From the NCBI RefSeq assembly GCF_001591385.1, contig NZ_BCUU01000015.1:1-64000 (forward strand): a stretch of 64,000 bases of DNA. The letters are read 5' to 3'. The translations under genes were made by a program, and so were the position numbers. Numbering within the stretch: the first letter of the stretch is position 1; each line of letters begins with the position of its first letter. The notes beneath the pieces are model-generated. The model saw nothing but the letters and a program-made list of their open reading frames with translations, had not been told where the DNA came from and did no database searches. Positions 1 to 9,680 of this stretch are shown here, in pieces. The DNA comes from Variovorax soli NBRC 106424 (lineage in GTDB: Bacteria; Pseudomonadota; Gammaproteobacteria; Burkholderiales; Burkholderiaceae_C).

Positions 1-360
1 ACCACCGTAGCCGCCGCCACCACTGCGGCCACCGCCGCCGTAGCCGCCGCCGCCACCACCGTAGCCGCCACCACCGCCGCCGCCGTAGCCACCGCTACGG
101 GGGGGACGTGCTTCCATGGGGCGCGCTTCGTTCACGACGACGCTGCGGCCGCCCAGAGGCTGACCGTTCATGCCGTTGATGGCTGCCTGCGCTTCCGCGT
201 CGCTGCCCATTTCGACAAAACCGAAGCCCTTCGAACGGCCGGTGTCGCGCTCCATCATCACCTTGGCGCTGGTCACGGAACCGAATTGGCCGAAGGCTTG
301 TTCCAGGTCACCGTCACGCACCGAGTAAGGCAGGTTGCCGACGTAGAGTTTGTTGCCCAT
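1..360 (-). CDS. glycine-rich RNA-binding protein with one RRM domain (3' end beyond window)
   Basis: Binds single-stranded RNA; small bacterial RRM proteins of this kind are often cold-induced. The 120 visible residues start at an ATG with an AGGAG site about 7 bases upstream. RNP2 (LYVGNL) lies at residues 5-10 and RNP1 (KGFGFVEM) at about 44-51, so one RRM fills residues 1-80. The rest is a Gly/Tyr/Arg-rich tail (repeats of Tyr followed by several Gly) that runs off the left edge. The tail is low-complexity and resembles hnRNP/cyanobacterial Rbp tails. Family assignment is secure; the RNA target is unknown. Confidence 0.93.
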   Translation of the reverse strand, partial: MGNKLYVGNLPYSVRDGDLEQAFGQFGSVTSAKVMMERDTGRSKGFGFVEMGSDAEAQAAINGMNGQPLGGRSVVVNEARPMEARPPRSGGYGGGGGGGYGGGGGGYGGGGRSGGGGYGG

Positions 361-629
361 CAAGGGACTCCTATAAACACATCAATAAAAGCGATGGAGT
401 CCCGAGAGCGTGACTCGCACATACCAGGTGCAAAGCCTCGCGAAACTGCCCGATCACCGATAACCCCCGCCAAAAATCAAGCGGTGGGCTCGCGCATTAT
501 GGGTGATTTATAGAAATTGCAAGCAATTTTTTGACGCTTGCATCCCACAGCCCCAAAAAATACTGAAAGTTTGTGCTCGCTCACAACATGAGGGGCGTCT
601 GACGGGCGCTTTGCAGGGTCGGTTACAAT
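361..629. other. intergenic region between the RRM gene and the Mn riboswitch
   Basis: No coding region is seen here. It is more AT-rich than its surroundings. A near-perfect palindrome (aaattgc-aa-gcaattt) spans 514-529. On the minus strand a plausible promoter for the RRM gene reads TTGCAA (517-522) and CATAAT (496-501) with a 15-base spacer, leaving a long 5' leader of roughly 130 bases, which is common for cold-shock mRNAs. The promoter is inference from sequence only. Confidence 0.35.
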
Positions 630-820
630 GGCGGACTGTCATTGGGGAGTAGCCGCCTTCCAACTTGCAGCAAGTTCGAGAAGGGCCCGCGTCAACAGAC
701 TTGTCCCACCCCAACGGGACATGGCGCGTGCAGTGATTACCTGGCGAGACCATTGACTGTGCAGCTTCGGGAATACGGCCGAAGGGCTGCATGGTCAATC
801 GCGTCCTTCGGCCCAGGAGC
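630..820 (+). promoter_or_regulatory. yybP-ykoY-type manganese riboswitch with expression platform
   Basis: The conserved family signatures are present: GGGGAGTAG (645-653) and GGCGAGACC (743-751). The closing helix P1 can form between 636-645 and 750-759 (8 of 10 pairs). Downstream there are two mutually exclusive hairpins: 761-770 with 779-790, or the perfect 9-bp stem 777-785 with 805-813. The latter abuts the Shine-Dalgarno AGGAG (815-819) and is followed by seven T (822-828). The 3' side of P1 (748-753) can also pair with 791-796. This class senses Mn2+, and the next gene is a GDT1-type exporter, a usual target. Confidence 0.88.
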
Positions 821-829
821 ATTTTTTTC

Positions 830-1393
830 ATGCAAGCATTCAGCGTTGCCACGGGCGTCGTCACCCTGGCCGAGATGGGCGACAAGACCCAACTTCTGGC
901 GCTCGTCCTCGCGTCGCGCTTTCGCAGCCGGGCCTGGCCCATTGTCGCGGGCATCTTCGTCGCCACCATCGTCAACCACGCACTGGCCGGTGCCGTGGGC
1001 AACTACATCACCCATTGGCTGGGCCCCACGGCGCTGCGCTGGATCCTGGGCGGCTCCTTCCTGGCCATGGCGGTGTGGATGATGATTCCCGACAAGCTCG
1101 ATGAAGAAGACGGCGCCATGCGCGGCCATTTCGGGGTGTTCGGCACCACGGTCGTGGCCTTCTTCCTGGCCGAAATGGGCGACAAGACGCAGATCGCCAC
1201 GGTGATGCTGGCTGCGCGCTTCGTCAACGACTACTTCTGGGTGGTCGCCGGCACCACGCTGGGCATGATGCTGGCCAATGCGCCGGTGGTCTTCCTGGGC
1301 GACCGCATCATGCGGCGCGTGCCCATCAAGTGGGTGCACGGCGTCTCGGCCGCCATCTTCGCGGTGCTGGGCGTGCTGATGATCATCGGTTGA
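830..1393 (+). CDS. GDT1/UPF0016 (TMEM165-like) Mn2+ exporter
   Basis: Inner-membrane cation transporter of 187 residues, the family's usual size, with about six hydrophobic segments in two homologous halves. Each half carries the signature EMGDKTQ (residues about 15-21 and 117-123), the acidic metal-binding motif. Bacterial relatives (Vibrio MneA, cyanobacterial Mnx) export manganese. The ATG at 830 is preferred because AGGAG lies at 815-819; an in-frame ATG at 791 lies inside the riboswitch platform. Regulation by Mn2+ through the upstream riboswitch is the natural inference. Substrate is inferred from family and riboswitch. Confidence 0.92.
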   Translation: MQAFSVATGVVTLAEMGDKTQLLALVLASRFRSRAWPIVAGIFVATIVNHALAGAVGNYITHWLGPTALRWILGGSFLAMAVWMMIPDKLDEEDGAMRGHFGVFGTTVVAFFLAEMGDKTQIATVMLAARFVNDYFWVVAGTTLGMMLANAPVVFLGDRIMRRVPIKWVHGVSAAIFAVLGVLMIIG

Positions 1394-1420
1394 GTTGCCA
1401 CGCCGGGGCTATACTCCCCT

Positions 1421-1474
1421 TCGCGCCGATTTGCTCCAGCTTGCGGGCGCGTTACAAGTTCAGCTAAAGACGGA
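1421..1474 (+). promoter_or_regulatory. SAM-II (SAM_alpha) riboswitch controlling metXW
   Basis: A 54-base segment matches the compact SAM-II pseudoknot: TCGCGC...GATTTG, GCTTGC, GCGCGTTA, then GCTAAAGA at the 3' end. CGCGC (1422-1426) pairs with GCGCG (1447-1451) as the first stem. A -10-like TATACT sits at 1410-1415, so transcription would start right at the aptamer. SAM-II elements commonly precede metA/metX genes in proteobacteria, and metX follows. I find the match to the family very convincing. Confidence 0.93.
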
Positions 1475-1481
1475 TGCCCGA

Positions 1482-1518
1482 CCCGGCTCGTTTTTGGCGA
1501 GGCCGGGTTTTTCTTTTT
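1482..1518 (+). terminator. intrinsic terminator between the SAM-II aptamer and metX
   Basis: A GC-rich stem pairs 1482-1490 with 1498-1507 (9 bp, one bulged G) around a T-rich loop. It is followed by TTTTT C TTTTT (1508-1518). It ends four bases before the metX ATG, so it probably acts as the riboswitch expression platform (transcription attenuation). Confidence 0.8.
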
Positions 1519-1522
1519 CCAC

Positions 1523-2668
1523 ATGTCTTCCTTCGAAGTCACGCCGCAGTCGATGTTCTTTGCCGAGGCCCTGCCCTTGCGAAGCGGCGCGTCGATCGCC
1601 GGCTATTCCCTTGCCTACGAAACCTACGGCACGCTCAACGCCGAGCGCAGCAACGCCGTGCTGGTGTGCCATGCGCTCAATGCGTCGCACCACGTGGCCG
1701 GCACCTATGCGGGCCAGCCCAAGTCGCAGGGCTGGTGGGACAACATGATCGGCCCCGGCAAGCCGGTGGACACCGACCGCTTCTTCGTGATCGGCGTGAA
1801 CAACCTCGGCTCGTGCTTCGGCTCGACCGGCCCGATGCACGTCAATCCTGAAACCGGCCGCGTGTGGGGTGCCGACTTCCCGGTGGTCACTGTGGAAGAC
1901 TGGGTCGACGCGCAGGCGCGGCTGCTCGATGCACTGGGCATCGACACCCTGGCCGCCGTGATGGGCGGCAGCCTGGGCGGCATGCAGGCCCTGTCGTGGA
2001 CGCTGCAGTACCCGCAGCGGGTGAAGCACGCCGTGGTGGTGGCCAGCGCGCCCAATCTCACGGCCGAGAACATCGCCTTCAACGAGGTGGCGCGCCGCGC
2101 GATCGTGACCGACCCGGATTTTCACGGCGGGCATTTCTACGCGCATGGCGTGCTGCCCAAGCGCGGCCTGCGCATCGCCCGCATGATCGGCCACATCACG
2201 TACCTGAGCGACGACGTGATGAACGAGAAATTCGGCAGGCAGCTGCGCGACGCGGCGGCCTCCGGCGCGGCCTACCGCTATTCGACGCAGGAGGTGGAGT
2301 TCCAGATCGAGAGCTACCTGCGCCACCAGGGCGACAAGTTCAGCGAGTACTTCGATGCGAACACCTACCTGCTCATCACGCGTGCGCTCGACTACTTCGA
2401 CCCGGCGCGCGAGCATGGGGGCGACCTGAGCGCCGCACTGAAATCGGCGAGGGCGAAGTTCCTGCTGGTGAGCTTCACCACCGACTGGCGGTTTTCGCCG
2501 CAGCGCAGCCGCGAGATCGTGAACGCGCTGCTCGACAACCGCTGCAACGTGAGCTACGCCGAAATCGACGCGCCGCACGGCCACGACGCCTTCCTGCTGG
2601 ACGACGTGCGCTACACCGGCGTGGTGCGCTCTTATTTCGAGCGCATCGCTTTGGAGGTGATGTCGTGA
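1523..2668 (+). CDS. metX: homoserine O-acetyltransferase/O-succinyltransferase MetX
   Basis: First committed step of methionine synthesis: acylates L-homoserine from acetyl- or succinyl-CoA, in the cytoplasm. The protein has 381 residues, the family length, with an alpha/beta-hydrolase fold. The nucleophile elbow is MGGSLGGMQ (about residues 150-158, Ser nucleophile), the acid is in FTTDWRF, and the histidine is in PHGHDAF near the C-terminus. The N-terminus ([16 protein letters not shown]) is typical. No clear Shine-Dalgarno is free: the only purine-rich stretch lies in the terminator stem. It overlaps metW by 4 bases (GTGA). Whether acetyl or succinyl is used cannot be told from sequence inspection. 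Confidence 0.96.
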   Translation: MSSFEVTPQSMFFAEALPLRSGASIAGYSLAYETYGTLNAERSNAVLVCHALNASHHVAGTYAGQPKSQGWWDNMIGPGKPVDTDRFFVIGVNNLGSCFGSTGPMHVNPETGRVWGADFPVVTVEDWVDAQARLLDALGIDTLAAVMGGSLGGMQALSWTLQYPQRVKHAVVVASAPNLTAENIAFNEVARRAIVTDPDFHGGHFYAHGVLPKRGLRIARMIGHITYLSDDVMNEKFGRQLRDAAASGAAYRYSTQEVEFQIESYLRHQGDKFSEYFDANTYLLITRALDYFDPAREHGGDLSAALKSARAKFLLVSFTTDWRFSPQRSREIVNALLDNRCNVSYAEIDAPHGHDAFLLDDVRYTGVVRSYFERIALEVMS

Positions 2669-3255
2669 GCGACGAAAGCACCCAGCGCCTGATCGCCCAA
2701 CTGGTGCCGCCCGGCTCGCGCGTGCTCGACCTGGGCTGCGGCGACGGCAGCCTGCTCGACCTGCTCCAGCGCGAACGGGGCTGCACCGGCTATGGCGTCG
2801 AGATCGCCGACGGCAACGTGCTCAAGTGCATCCGCCGCGGTGTGGACGTGATCCAGCTGAACCTGGACGAAGGCCTGGCGCTGTTCCAGGATGCTTCCTT
2901 CGACGTGGTGCTGCAGATCGACACGCTGCAGCACCTGCGCAATGCCGAGATCATGCTGCGCGAGACCGTGCGCGTAGGGCGCATCGGCATCGTGGCTTTC
3001 CCCAACTTCGCGCACTGGCCCAACCGCATCAGCATCGCGCGCGGCCGCATGCCGGTGACCCGGCGCCTGCCCTACCAGTGGTACGACACGCCCAACATCC
3101 GCGTGGGCACGTTCAAGGACTTCGAGGTGCTGGCGGGCAAGAACAACCTGCGCGTGCTCGATGCCTTCGGTCTGCAGGGCGAGCGCGAAGTGCGCTGGCT
3201 GCCCAATGCCCGTGCTGGCACGGCGGTGTTCAAGTTCGAGCGCAACGGCGCTTGA
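2665..3255 (+). CDS. metW: methionine biosynthesis protein MetW
   Basis: A 196-residue class I methyltransferase-fold protein with the AdoMet-binding motif [12 protein letters not shown] (about residues 19-30). MetW accompanies MetX in many proteobacteria and is needed for full homoserine acylation; a chemical role as methyltransferase is not established. The GTG start at 2665 overlaps the metX stop (GTGA) and has GGAGG at 2653-2657, which decides it. Co-transcribed and translationally coupled with metX, hence under the SAM-II switch. Confidence 0.95.
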   Translation: MSDESTQRLIAQLVPPGSRVLDLGCGDGSLLDLLQRERGCTGYGVEIADGNVLKCIRRGVDVIQLNLDEGLALFQDASFDVVLQIDTLQHLRNAEIMLRETVRVGRIGIVAFPNFAHWPNRISIARGRMPVTRRLPYQWYDTPNIRVGTFKDFEVLAGKNNLRVLDAFGLQGEREVRWLPNARAGTAVFKFERNGA

Positions 3256-3285
3256 CGATGCCCAGGCACGCCCGGCGGGGCTGAC

Positions 3286-3879
3286 ATGGCCTTCACCCTT
3301 GCGCATGCCGTGCACAGCGAGCTGCTCATCAAGAAGAGCCGCTTCATCGGCTGCGTCCAGCCGGTGGACGGCCGGCCGCAGGCACAGGCGATCGTCGAGT
3401 CATTGCGCGCCCAACACCCTACTGCCGCACACGTGTGCTGGGCCCTGATGGCCGGCGGCCAGTCCGCAGCCAACGACGATGGGGAACCCGGCGGGACCGC
3501 CGGCCGGCCCATGCTCGAAGTGCTGCGCCATCAACAACTCGAAGGCGTGCTGGCCACGGTGGTGCGCTACTTCGGCGGCGTGAAGCTGGGCGCTGGCGGC
3601 CTGGTGCGTGCCTACACCGATGCGGTGGCCCAGGCCCTGATCGATGCACCGCTGCAGCCGCTGGTGGTGCAGGCCGCCTTGCAATGCGCGGTGCCGTACG
3701 ACGCCGAGGGCGTGGTGCGGCGCGAACTCTCGGCCTCTTCGGCCAGCCTGAACGAAGTGCGGCACGAGTCGCTGGTGCACTTCGCGTTCAGCTTGCCGGC
3801 CGACCGTGCGCCAGCGCTGAAGAGCCGAATTCAGGACGTCACGCAAGGCCGCGTGGTGTGGGACGCCACATCGGCCTGA
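3286..3879 (+). CDS. YigZ/IMPACT family protein
   Basis: A 197-residue cytoplasmic protein of the UPF0029/IMPACT family. The N-terminal domain shows the typical KKSRFIG motif (about residues 16-22), AHVCWAL, and the conserved NDDGEPGGTAGRPML stretch (about 64-78). YFGGVKLGAGGLVRAY (about 96-111) ends that domain. The C-terminal part is the DUF1949-type alpha/beta domain. Eukaryotic IMPACT inhibits Gcn2 activation; the function of the bacterial protein is not settled. It starts 30 bases after metW and may be co-transcribed. Confidence 0.93.
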   Translation: MAFTLAHAVHSELLIKKSRFIGCVQPVDGRPQAQAIVESLRAQHPTAAHVCWALMAGGQSAANDDGEPGGTAGRPMLEVLRHQQLEGVLATVVRYFGGVKLGAGGLVRAYTDAVAQALIDAPLQPLVVQAALQCAVPYDAEGVVRRELSASSASLNEVRHESLVHFAFSLPADRAPALKSRIQDVTQGRVVWDATSA

Positions 3880-3893
3880 TGGTTTTCACCATG

Positions 3894-3907
3894 CTTTCAG
3901 CTGAAAG
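3894..3907. repeat. 14-bp perfect palindrome between the YigZ gene and the bactofilin gene
   Basis: CTTTCAGCTGAAAG is its own reverse complement, 15 bases after the YigZ stop and about 105 bases before the bactofilin start. A second small inverted repeat (atggt-tttc-accat) is at 3879-3892. It may be a regulator site or part of a 3' structure. No T-run follows. Confidence 0.5.
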
Positions 3908-4013
3908 TACACGCAATGCGCGTGCGCGGCCTTATTTGGTTACGTCTCTTGCGTAATGAAGTCGCAAGCCGTGCGGATGCGCTCCTACCATGCGCGTTTT
4001 GCAGGAGTTCACA

Positions 4014-4556
4014 TTGGCATCACAGTCCCCCTTCTTCGGTAAGCGCGATCGCGAATCCGACTCGCTCACCTCTCGTCCCGCACCGTTGATGGGCTCCGGT
4101 ACCAATCTCTCCGGATCGCCTGTCGGCTCTTCTCCTTCCGTCCCCGCTTCCGTTGCCAACACGGCCGCCAACGCCGCCAAGGAAAGCGGCGCCAAGCTGA
4201 CCGTCGGCCCCAACATCAAGCTAAAGGGCGTCGAGATCACCGATTGCGACACGCTCGTGGTCGAAGGCCTGGTCGAAGCCACGATGGATTCGCGCGTGAT
4301 GCAGATCGCCGAAACCGGCGCCTTCAAGGGCTCGGCCGGCATCGATATCGCGGAGATCCGCGGCATCTTCGACGGCAACCTCACCGTGCGCGAGAAGCTG
4401 GTGATCCATGCCACCGGCAAGGTCAGCGGCAAGATCCGCTACGGCAAGCTGGTGATCGAAGAAGGCGGTCAGTTGTCCGGCGAAGTCAGCGTGGGCACCT
4501 CGTCCGCCGACAAGTCGGCCAGCAAGCCGGCCGCGCCGCTGCAAGCGGCGGCCTGA
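4014..4556 (+). CDS. bactofilin-family cytoskeletal protein
   Basis: Polymer-forming protein (DUF583) of about 180 residues. A disordered, Ser/Pro/Asn-rich N-terminus (about 1-60) precedes the right-handed beta-helix core (about 62-160) with short repeating strands such as VEITDCDTLVVEGLVEA and GKIRYGKLVIEEGGQLSGEV. A short Ala-rich tail follows. Bactofilins form nucleotide-independent filaments at the membrane and position envelope enzymes. The TTG at 4014 is preferred because AGGAG lies 6 bases upstream (4003-4007); an in-frame ATG at 3990 has no such site and would add eight residues. Confidence 0.9.
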   Translation: MASQSPFFGKRDRESDSLTSRPAPLMGSGTNLSGSPVGSSPSVPASVANTAANAAKESGAKLTVGPNIKLKGVEITDCDTLVVEGLVEATMDSRVMQIAETGAFKGSAGIDIAEIRGIFDGNLTVREKLVIHATGKVSGKIRYGKLVIEEGGQLSGEVSVGTSSADKSASKPAAPLQAAA

Positions 4557-4575
4557 GCGCACCAGCGCCCCAGGT

Positions 4576-5337
4576 TCAATCGGGCGCCGGCGTCCAGCCG
4601 AGCCGCTCGAGCAAGGCACCGGCCGCAGCCGGTGCCTTTTCTTTTGCGCCGTTGATGAAGTAGACGAAGGTGTCGCGCTTGGCGGCCCAGCCTTTGGCGC
4701 GTTTGCCCCATTCGTCCAGCGCCTTCGGTGCGTAGCCGGTGGCCTCGTCGGCCTGCGCCATCATCAGCCGCGCATAGGCCACCGGCCCGTCGGGTTCCTC
4801 GAAGGAGGGGTACTTGTCGGAGTCGGTGAACACCGTGGACACGCCGTACTTCTTCGCCAGCGCCTGGTACTCGGGCGTGACGAAGCTCACGTGCCGCACA
4901 TCCATCACGTGGCGCAGCACATGGCTGCCCTCCTTGGCCGGCAGCAGCGCCAGAAAGGCCTCGAAGTCCTCGGCCTCGAACTTCTTGGTCGGCATGAACT
5001 GCCAGACGATGGGGCCGAGCCGCGCGCCCATCTCGGTCGGGCCGCTGTCGATGAAGCGCTTGATCGAATCGCCCGCCGTGGCCAGCAGCTTGCGGTTGGT
5101 GGCAAAGCGCGTGGCCTTCATGGAGAACACGAAGCCCTCGGGCGTCTCGGCCGCCCACTTGCGAAAGTGCTCGGGCTTGAAGCCGCTGTAGTAGGTGCCG
5201 TTGATCTCGATGGCGCTGAGGTGCCGGCTCGCGTACGCCAGCTCGCGCGCATGCGCCAGCCCCTTGGGATAGAAGTTGTCGCGCCAGGGCTCGAAGGTCC
5301 AGCCGCCCACGCCGACGTGAATGCCAGTCTTGCTCAC
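4576..5337 (-). CDS. DUF72 domain protein (YecE-like)
   Basis: A 253-residue TIM-barrel-like protein of the DUF72 family. The N-terminus has IHVGVGGWTFEPWRDNFYPKG (split motif: GVGGW, then FYP), followed by SAIEINGTYY (about residues 41-50) and FSMKATRFATN. FVYFINGAKEKAPAAA near the C-terminus matches the family's YFnn..k.hApaNA pattern. The biochemical role is unknown. The GTG at 5337 has an AAGGTG-like site 6-7 bases upstream. Its last codons contain the bactofilin terminator on the opposite strand. Confidence 0.9.
   Translation of the reverse strand: MSKTGIHVGVGGWTFEPWRDNFYPKGLAHARELAYASRHLSAIEINGTYYSGFKPEHFRKWAAETPEGFVFSMKATRFATNRKLLATAGDSIKRFIDSGPTEMGARLGPIVWQFMPTKKFEAEDFEAFLALLPAKEGSHVLRHVMDVRHVSFVTPEYQALAKKYGVSTVFTDSDKYPSFEEPDGPVAYARLMMAQADEATGYAPKALDEWGKRAKGWAAKRDTFVYFINGAKEKAPAAAGALLERLGWTPAPD
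4613..4645 (+). terminator. intrinsic terminator for bactofilin, inside the antisense end of the DUF72 gene
   Basis: A perfect 11-bp stem, 4613-4623 with 4628-4638, has a CGCA loop and continues into TTTTCTTTT (4637-4645). It terminates plus-strand transcription from the bactofilin gene. The same bases encode the Ala/Gly-rich C-terminal residues of the DUF72 protein on the minus strand. Confidence 0.85.
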
Positions 5338-5436
5338 GAGGTGCACCTTTGCTGATGAGTGTCCGGGGCGCACTCTACGCGGGCGGCGCGGCAGGCGCAA
5401 AATGTTCGTTTTGAAGTCTTTCCCGGAGAAACCACG

Positions 5437-6962
<1,526 letters not shown>

Positions 6963-6966
<4 letters not shown>

Positions 6967-7832
6967 GCGAAAGCGCGCCCAGAACGCTGCGCACCGCCGA
7001 CGGCCAGACGCTGGCGCTGCGCGAGTGGCTGGCGACGCCGGCCGCACCGCTGGCGGTGGTGCACGTCACCCACGGCCTGGGCGAGCACGCCGGGCGTTAC
7101 GCGCACGTGGCGCAGCGGCTCAATGCGCTGGGCTTTGCCGTGCGGGCGCATGACCACTTCGGGCATGGCCTGTCCAGCGGCGCGCGAGGTGGGTTGCCGA
7201 ACGAACTGCGGCTCGTCGACGATCTTGCTCTGTTGATCGACAACGCGCGGGCAGCCTATCCGGGCTTGCCGATCGTGCTGCTCGGCCACAGCATGGGCGG
7301 CCTGGTGGCGGCCAGTTTCGTGGCACGTGGCGTGCGGCCGGTGAACGCGCTGGTGCTGTCTTCGCCGGCCCTGTCGCCCACGCTCAGCGCGGCGCAGAAG
7401 GGATTGATCGCCGTTCTGTCGCGCCTGGCGCCCGGCCTGCGCGTGGGCAATGGGCTCGACGCGCAGGACCTGTCGCACGATCCTTCGGTGGCGCCGGCCT
7501 ATCTTTCGGATCCGCTCAACCACGACCGCATCGGCGCCCGGCTGGCGCGCTTCCTGGCAGAAGAAGGTGCGCGCGCGATGGGGGCCGCACCGCAATGGCC
7601 GGTGCCCACGCTGCTGCTGTATGCGGGCGCCGATCGCCTGGTGCGGCCCGAGGGAAGCCGCGCCTTTGCGGCCGCCGCGGCGCCGAGCGGCCAGGTGCAG
7701 GCGATCGCTTTCGAGCAGCACTTTCACGAACTCTTCAACGAGCTGGACGCACGGCCGGTGTTCGAGGCGCTCGAACAATGGCTGGGTGCACGCTTCGGTT
7801 TCGACGCGCGGCGGGCCGCCGCCATCGCCTAG
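6963..7832 (+). CDS. alpha/beta hydrolase, monoacylglycerol lipase/lysophospholipase-like
   Basis: A 289-residue serine hydrolase. VHVTHGLGEHAGRY (about 29-42) matches the HG[L]xEHxxRY signature of monoglyceride lipases and lysophospholipase L2. The nucleophile elbow is GHSMGG (about 106-111), the acid is in AGADRLV (about 222-228), and the histidine is in FHELFNE (about 257-263). The GTG start overlaps the M20 stop as GTGA, so translation is coupled with the peptidase. No signal peptide. Physiological substrate unknown. Confidence 0.9.
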
Positions 7833-7833
7833 T

Positions 7834-9006
7834 TCAGGCAGTCTTGGGCGTCAGCCGCCGCACCCGCACCAGCCAGAGCAGGGCCGCACCGATCAGCAGT
7901 ACCGGCAGCAGCGAACCCAGGTTGAGCCATTGCCAGCCACGCGTGGTGACCAACACGCCCGACGCCAGCGAACTCACGGCCAGCGTGGCGAAGATGCAGA
8001 AGTTGAGGGCTGCCTGCGCGCGGTCCCGCTCCTGCGCCATGTAGGTCGACAGCGAAAGCGTGGTGCTGCCGGTGAAGAGGAAGTTCCAGCCCACGCCCAG
8101 CAGGAAGAGCGCGACCAGGAAGCGATGCAGGTCCACACCCGACAACGCGACCGCGATGCAGCCGAGGTTGAGCAGGAGACCGACCGCCATCACGGGCACC
8201 GCGCCGAAGCGGCGGATGAGGTGGCCGGTGAAGAAGCCTGGCGCGAACATGCCGATGACGTGCCACTCCAGCACCCAGGCCACATCTTCGAAGGGAAAGC
8301 TGCACACCTGCATGGCCAGTGGCGTGGCCGCCATCAGCAGGTTCATCACGCCGAAGCCCAGGGCACCTGCCATGGCGGCCACGATGAAGGCCGGCTGGCG
8401 CGCGATTTCCGACATCGGCCGCCCGCCGTGGCTTTGCTCGCCGCTCGGCGCCGCAGGAAACCGGATGAACTGCATGAGGGCCATGGCCAGCACCGCCACT
8501 GCGGCCAGGGCCACATACGCGCCGGCAAACGGTGCACTGAGCCATTGGCGCGAGACGGACGCGAGGTTGGGGCCGACCACCGCGCCGATGAGGCCGCCGG
8601 CCATCACGACCGAAACCGCCTTCTCGCGCCAGCCTGGGGCGGCCAGTTCGGCCGCGGCGAAGCGGTAGAGCGTGGCGTTGGCGTTGTAGTACCCGGCCAC
8701 CAGCGTGGCGGCGCACAGCAGCCAGAAGGCGTGCGCCAGCGCCGCCGCCGCACAGGTCAAGGCGGAGGCGAAGGCCACCGCCAAGCCGATCTGGAAGGAA
8801 ATGCGCCGCCCGAACCGCCGCTGCGTGCGCGCCACCCATCCGGTGGAAAGCGCGCCGCCCACCACATAAGCCATGACGGGCAGGGTCGCCATCCAGGCCT
8901 GCGGCGCCAGCGCCAGACCGACCAGTCCGTTCATCGCCATGAAGGCCACGTTGTTCGTCAGGAACAGGCCCTGGCAGATGGTGAGCAGCAGCAGATGGCG
9001 ATTCAT
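7834..9006 (-). CDS. MFS transporter
   Basis: A 390-residue integral membrane protein with about 12 hydrophobic segments and the cytoplasmic loop 2-3 motif around TGWVARTQRRFGRR (about residues 55-68), typical of the major facilitator superfamily. Substrate is unknown. It ends one base after the convergent hydrolase gene. An AAGGA site sits about 12 bases before the ATG. Nothing nearby suggests a specific substrate. Confidence 0.9.
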   Translation of the reverse strand: MNRHLLLLTICQGLFLTNNVAFMAMNGLVGLALAPQAWMATLPVMAYVVGGALSTGWVARTQRRFGRRISFQIGLAVAFASALTCAAAALAHAFWLLCAATLVAGYYNANATLYRFAAAELAAPGWREKAVSVVMAGGLIGAVVGPNLASVSRQWLSAPFAGAYVALAAVAVLAMALMQFIRFPAAPSGEQSHGGRPMSEIARQPAFIVAAMAGALGFGVMNLLMAATPLAMQVCSFPFEDVAWVLEWHVIGMFAPGFFTGHLIRRFGAVPVMAVGLLLNLGCIAVALSGVDLHRFLVALFLLGVGWNFLFTGSTTLSLSTYMAQERDRAQAALNFCIFATLAVSSLASGVLVTTRGWQWLNLGSLLPVLLIGAALLWLVRVRRLTPKTA

Positions 9007-9038
9007 GCGGGCAGCGGTGTCCTTCCGGGGGTTCCGCG

Positions 9039-9569
9039 TCAGCCGCGCAGCAGGCCGCTGAGCGACGCCATCAGATCCTGCTGGTTGCCCGCGCCCTGCT
9101 CCGGCACCTTGCCCTGCGGCGTGAGGTGGTTGATGAGCAGCGGCAGCACGCTGGCCAAGAGCGGCAGCAGCGTCTGGGCATTGATGCCGAGCTTGGACGC
9201 CATGCCGGAGATGGCATCGCTGCCGAGCGCGCCTTGCACCTGGTCGGGCGAGATCTGCTGATTGGCGCCGGTGCCGACCCAGGAGCCCACCACGTCGCCC
9301 AGGCCAGCCTGTTCGAACTTGGACACCAGGCCACCCAGTCCGCCCATCTGGCCGTCGTTGGCCAGCAGGCCGCCCAGCACGTCGGCCAGGCCGCCGCCCG
9401 CGGCATTGGCACCGGCGCCGCCGCCCGTGTTGCCACCGAGCAGGGCATCGAGTCCGCCCATGCCTGCCAAGGCACTCAGGCCTTCCAGACCGCCGGCTGC
9501 GCCGCCGGGCTGTTGCTGCTGCTGGGCACCGCCCAGTACCTGACCGAGAACCGAATCGAGCAATCCCAT
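9039..9569 (-). CDS. YidB family protein (DUF937)
   Basis: A 176-residue protein starting MGLLDSVLGQVLGG, the usual YidB start, followed by a Gln/Gly/Ala-rich low-complexity region. From about residue 80 there is the conserved DUF937 part: LVSKFEQAGLGDVVGSW, ISPDQVQGALG, and LLPLLASVLPLLINHLTPQGKVP. Function is unknown. The ATG at 9569 has GAGGAG about 7 bases upstream, so longer in-frame versions are rejected. Probably a single-gene unit. Confidence 0.9.
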   Translation of the reverse strand: MGLLDSVLGQVLGGAQQQQQPGGAAGGLEGLSALAGMGGLDALLGGNTGGGAGANAAGGGLADVLGGLLANDGQMGGLGGLVSKFEQAGLGDVVGSWVGTGANQQISPDQVQGALGSDAISGMASKLGINAQTLLPLLASVLPLLINHLTPQGKVPEQGAGNQQDLMASLSGLLRG

Positions 9570-9680
9570 GACGTACTCCTCAAGATGGCAGAGCTGCGCA
9601 TTGTGCAGGAGCAGCGCAGGCCGCGGCGTGAAGAAAGGATTCCGATGGTTCCCCGGTGCGCCGGGAGGCACCCGGGAAGT

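Noticed and set aside
1-110. GC-rich tandem repeat resembling a CRISPR or VNTR
   Set aside because: It is the Gly/Tyr-rich codon repeat of the RRM protein tail, without unique spacers.
7450-9261. Long plus-strand frame across the hydrolase end, the MFS gene and the YidB gene
   Set aside because: It runs through three supported genes, is low-complexity Arg/Pro/His, and has no start site.
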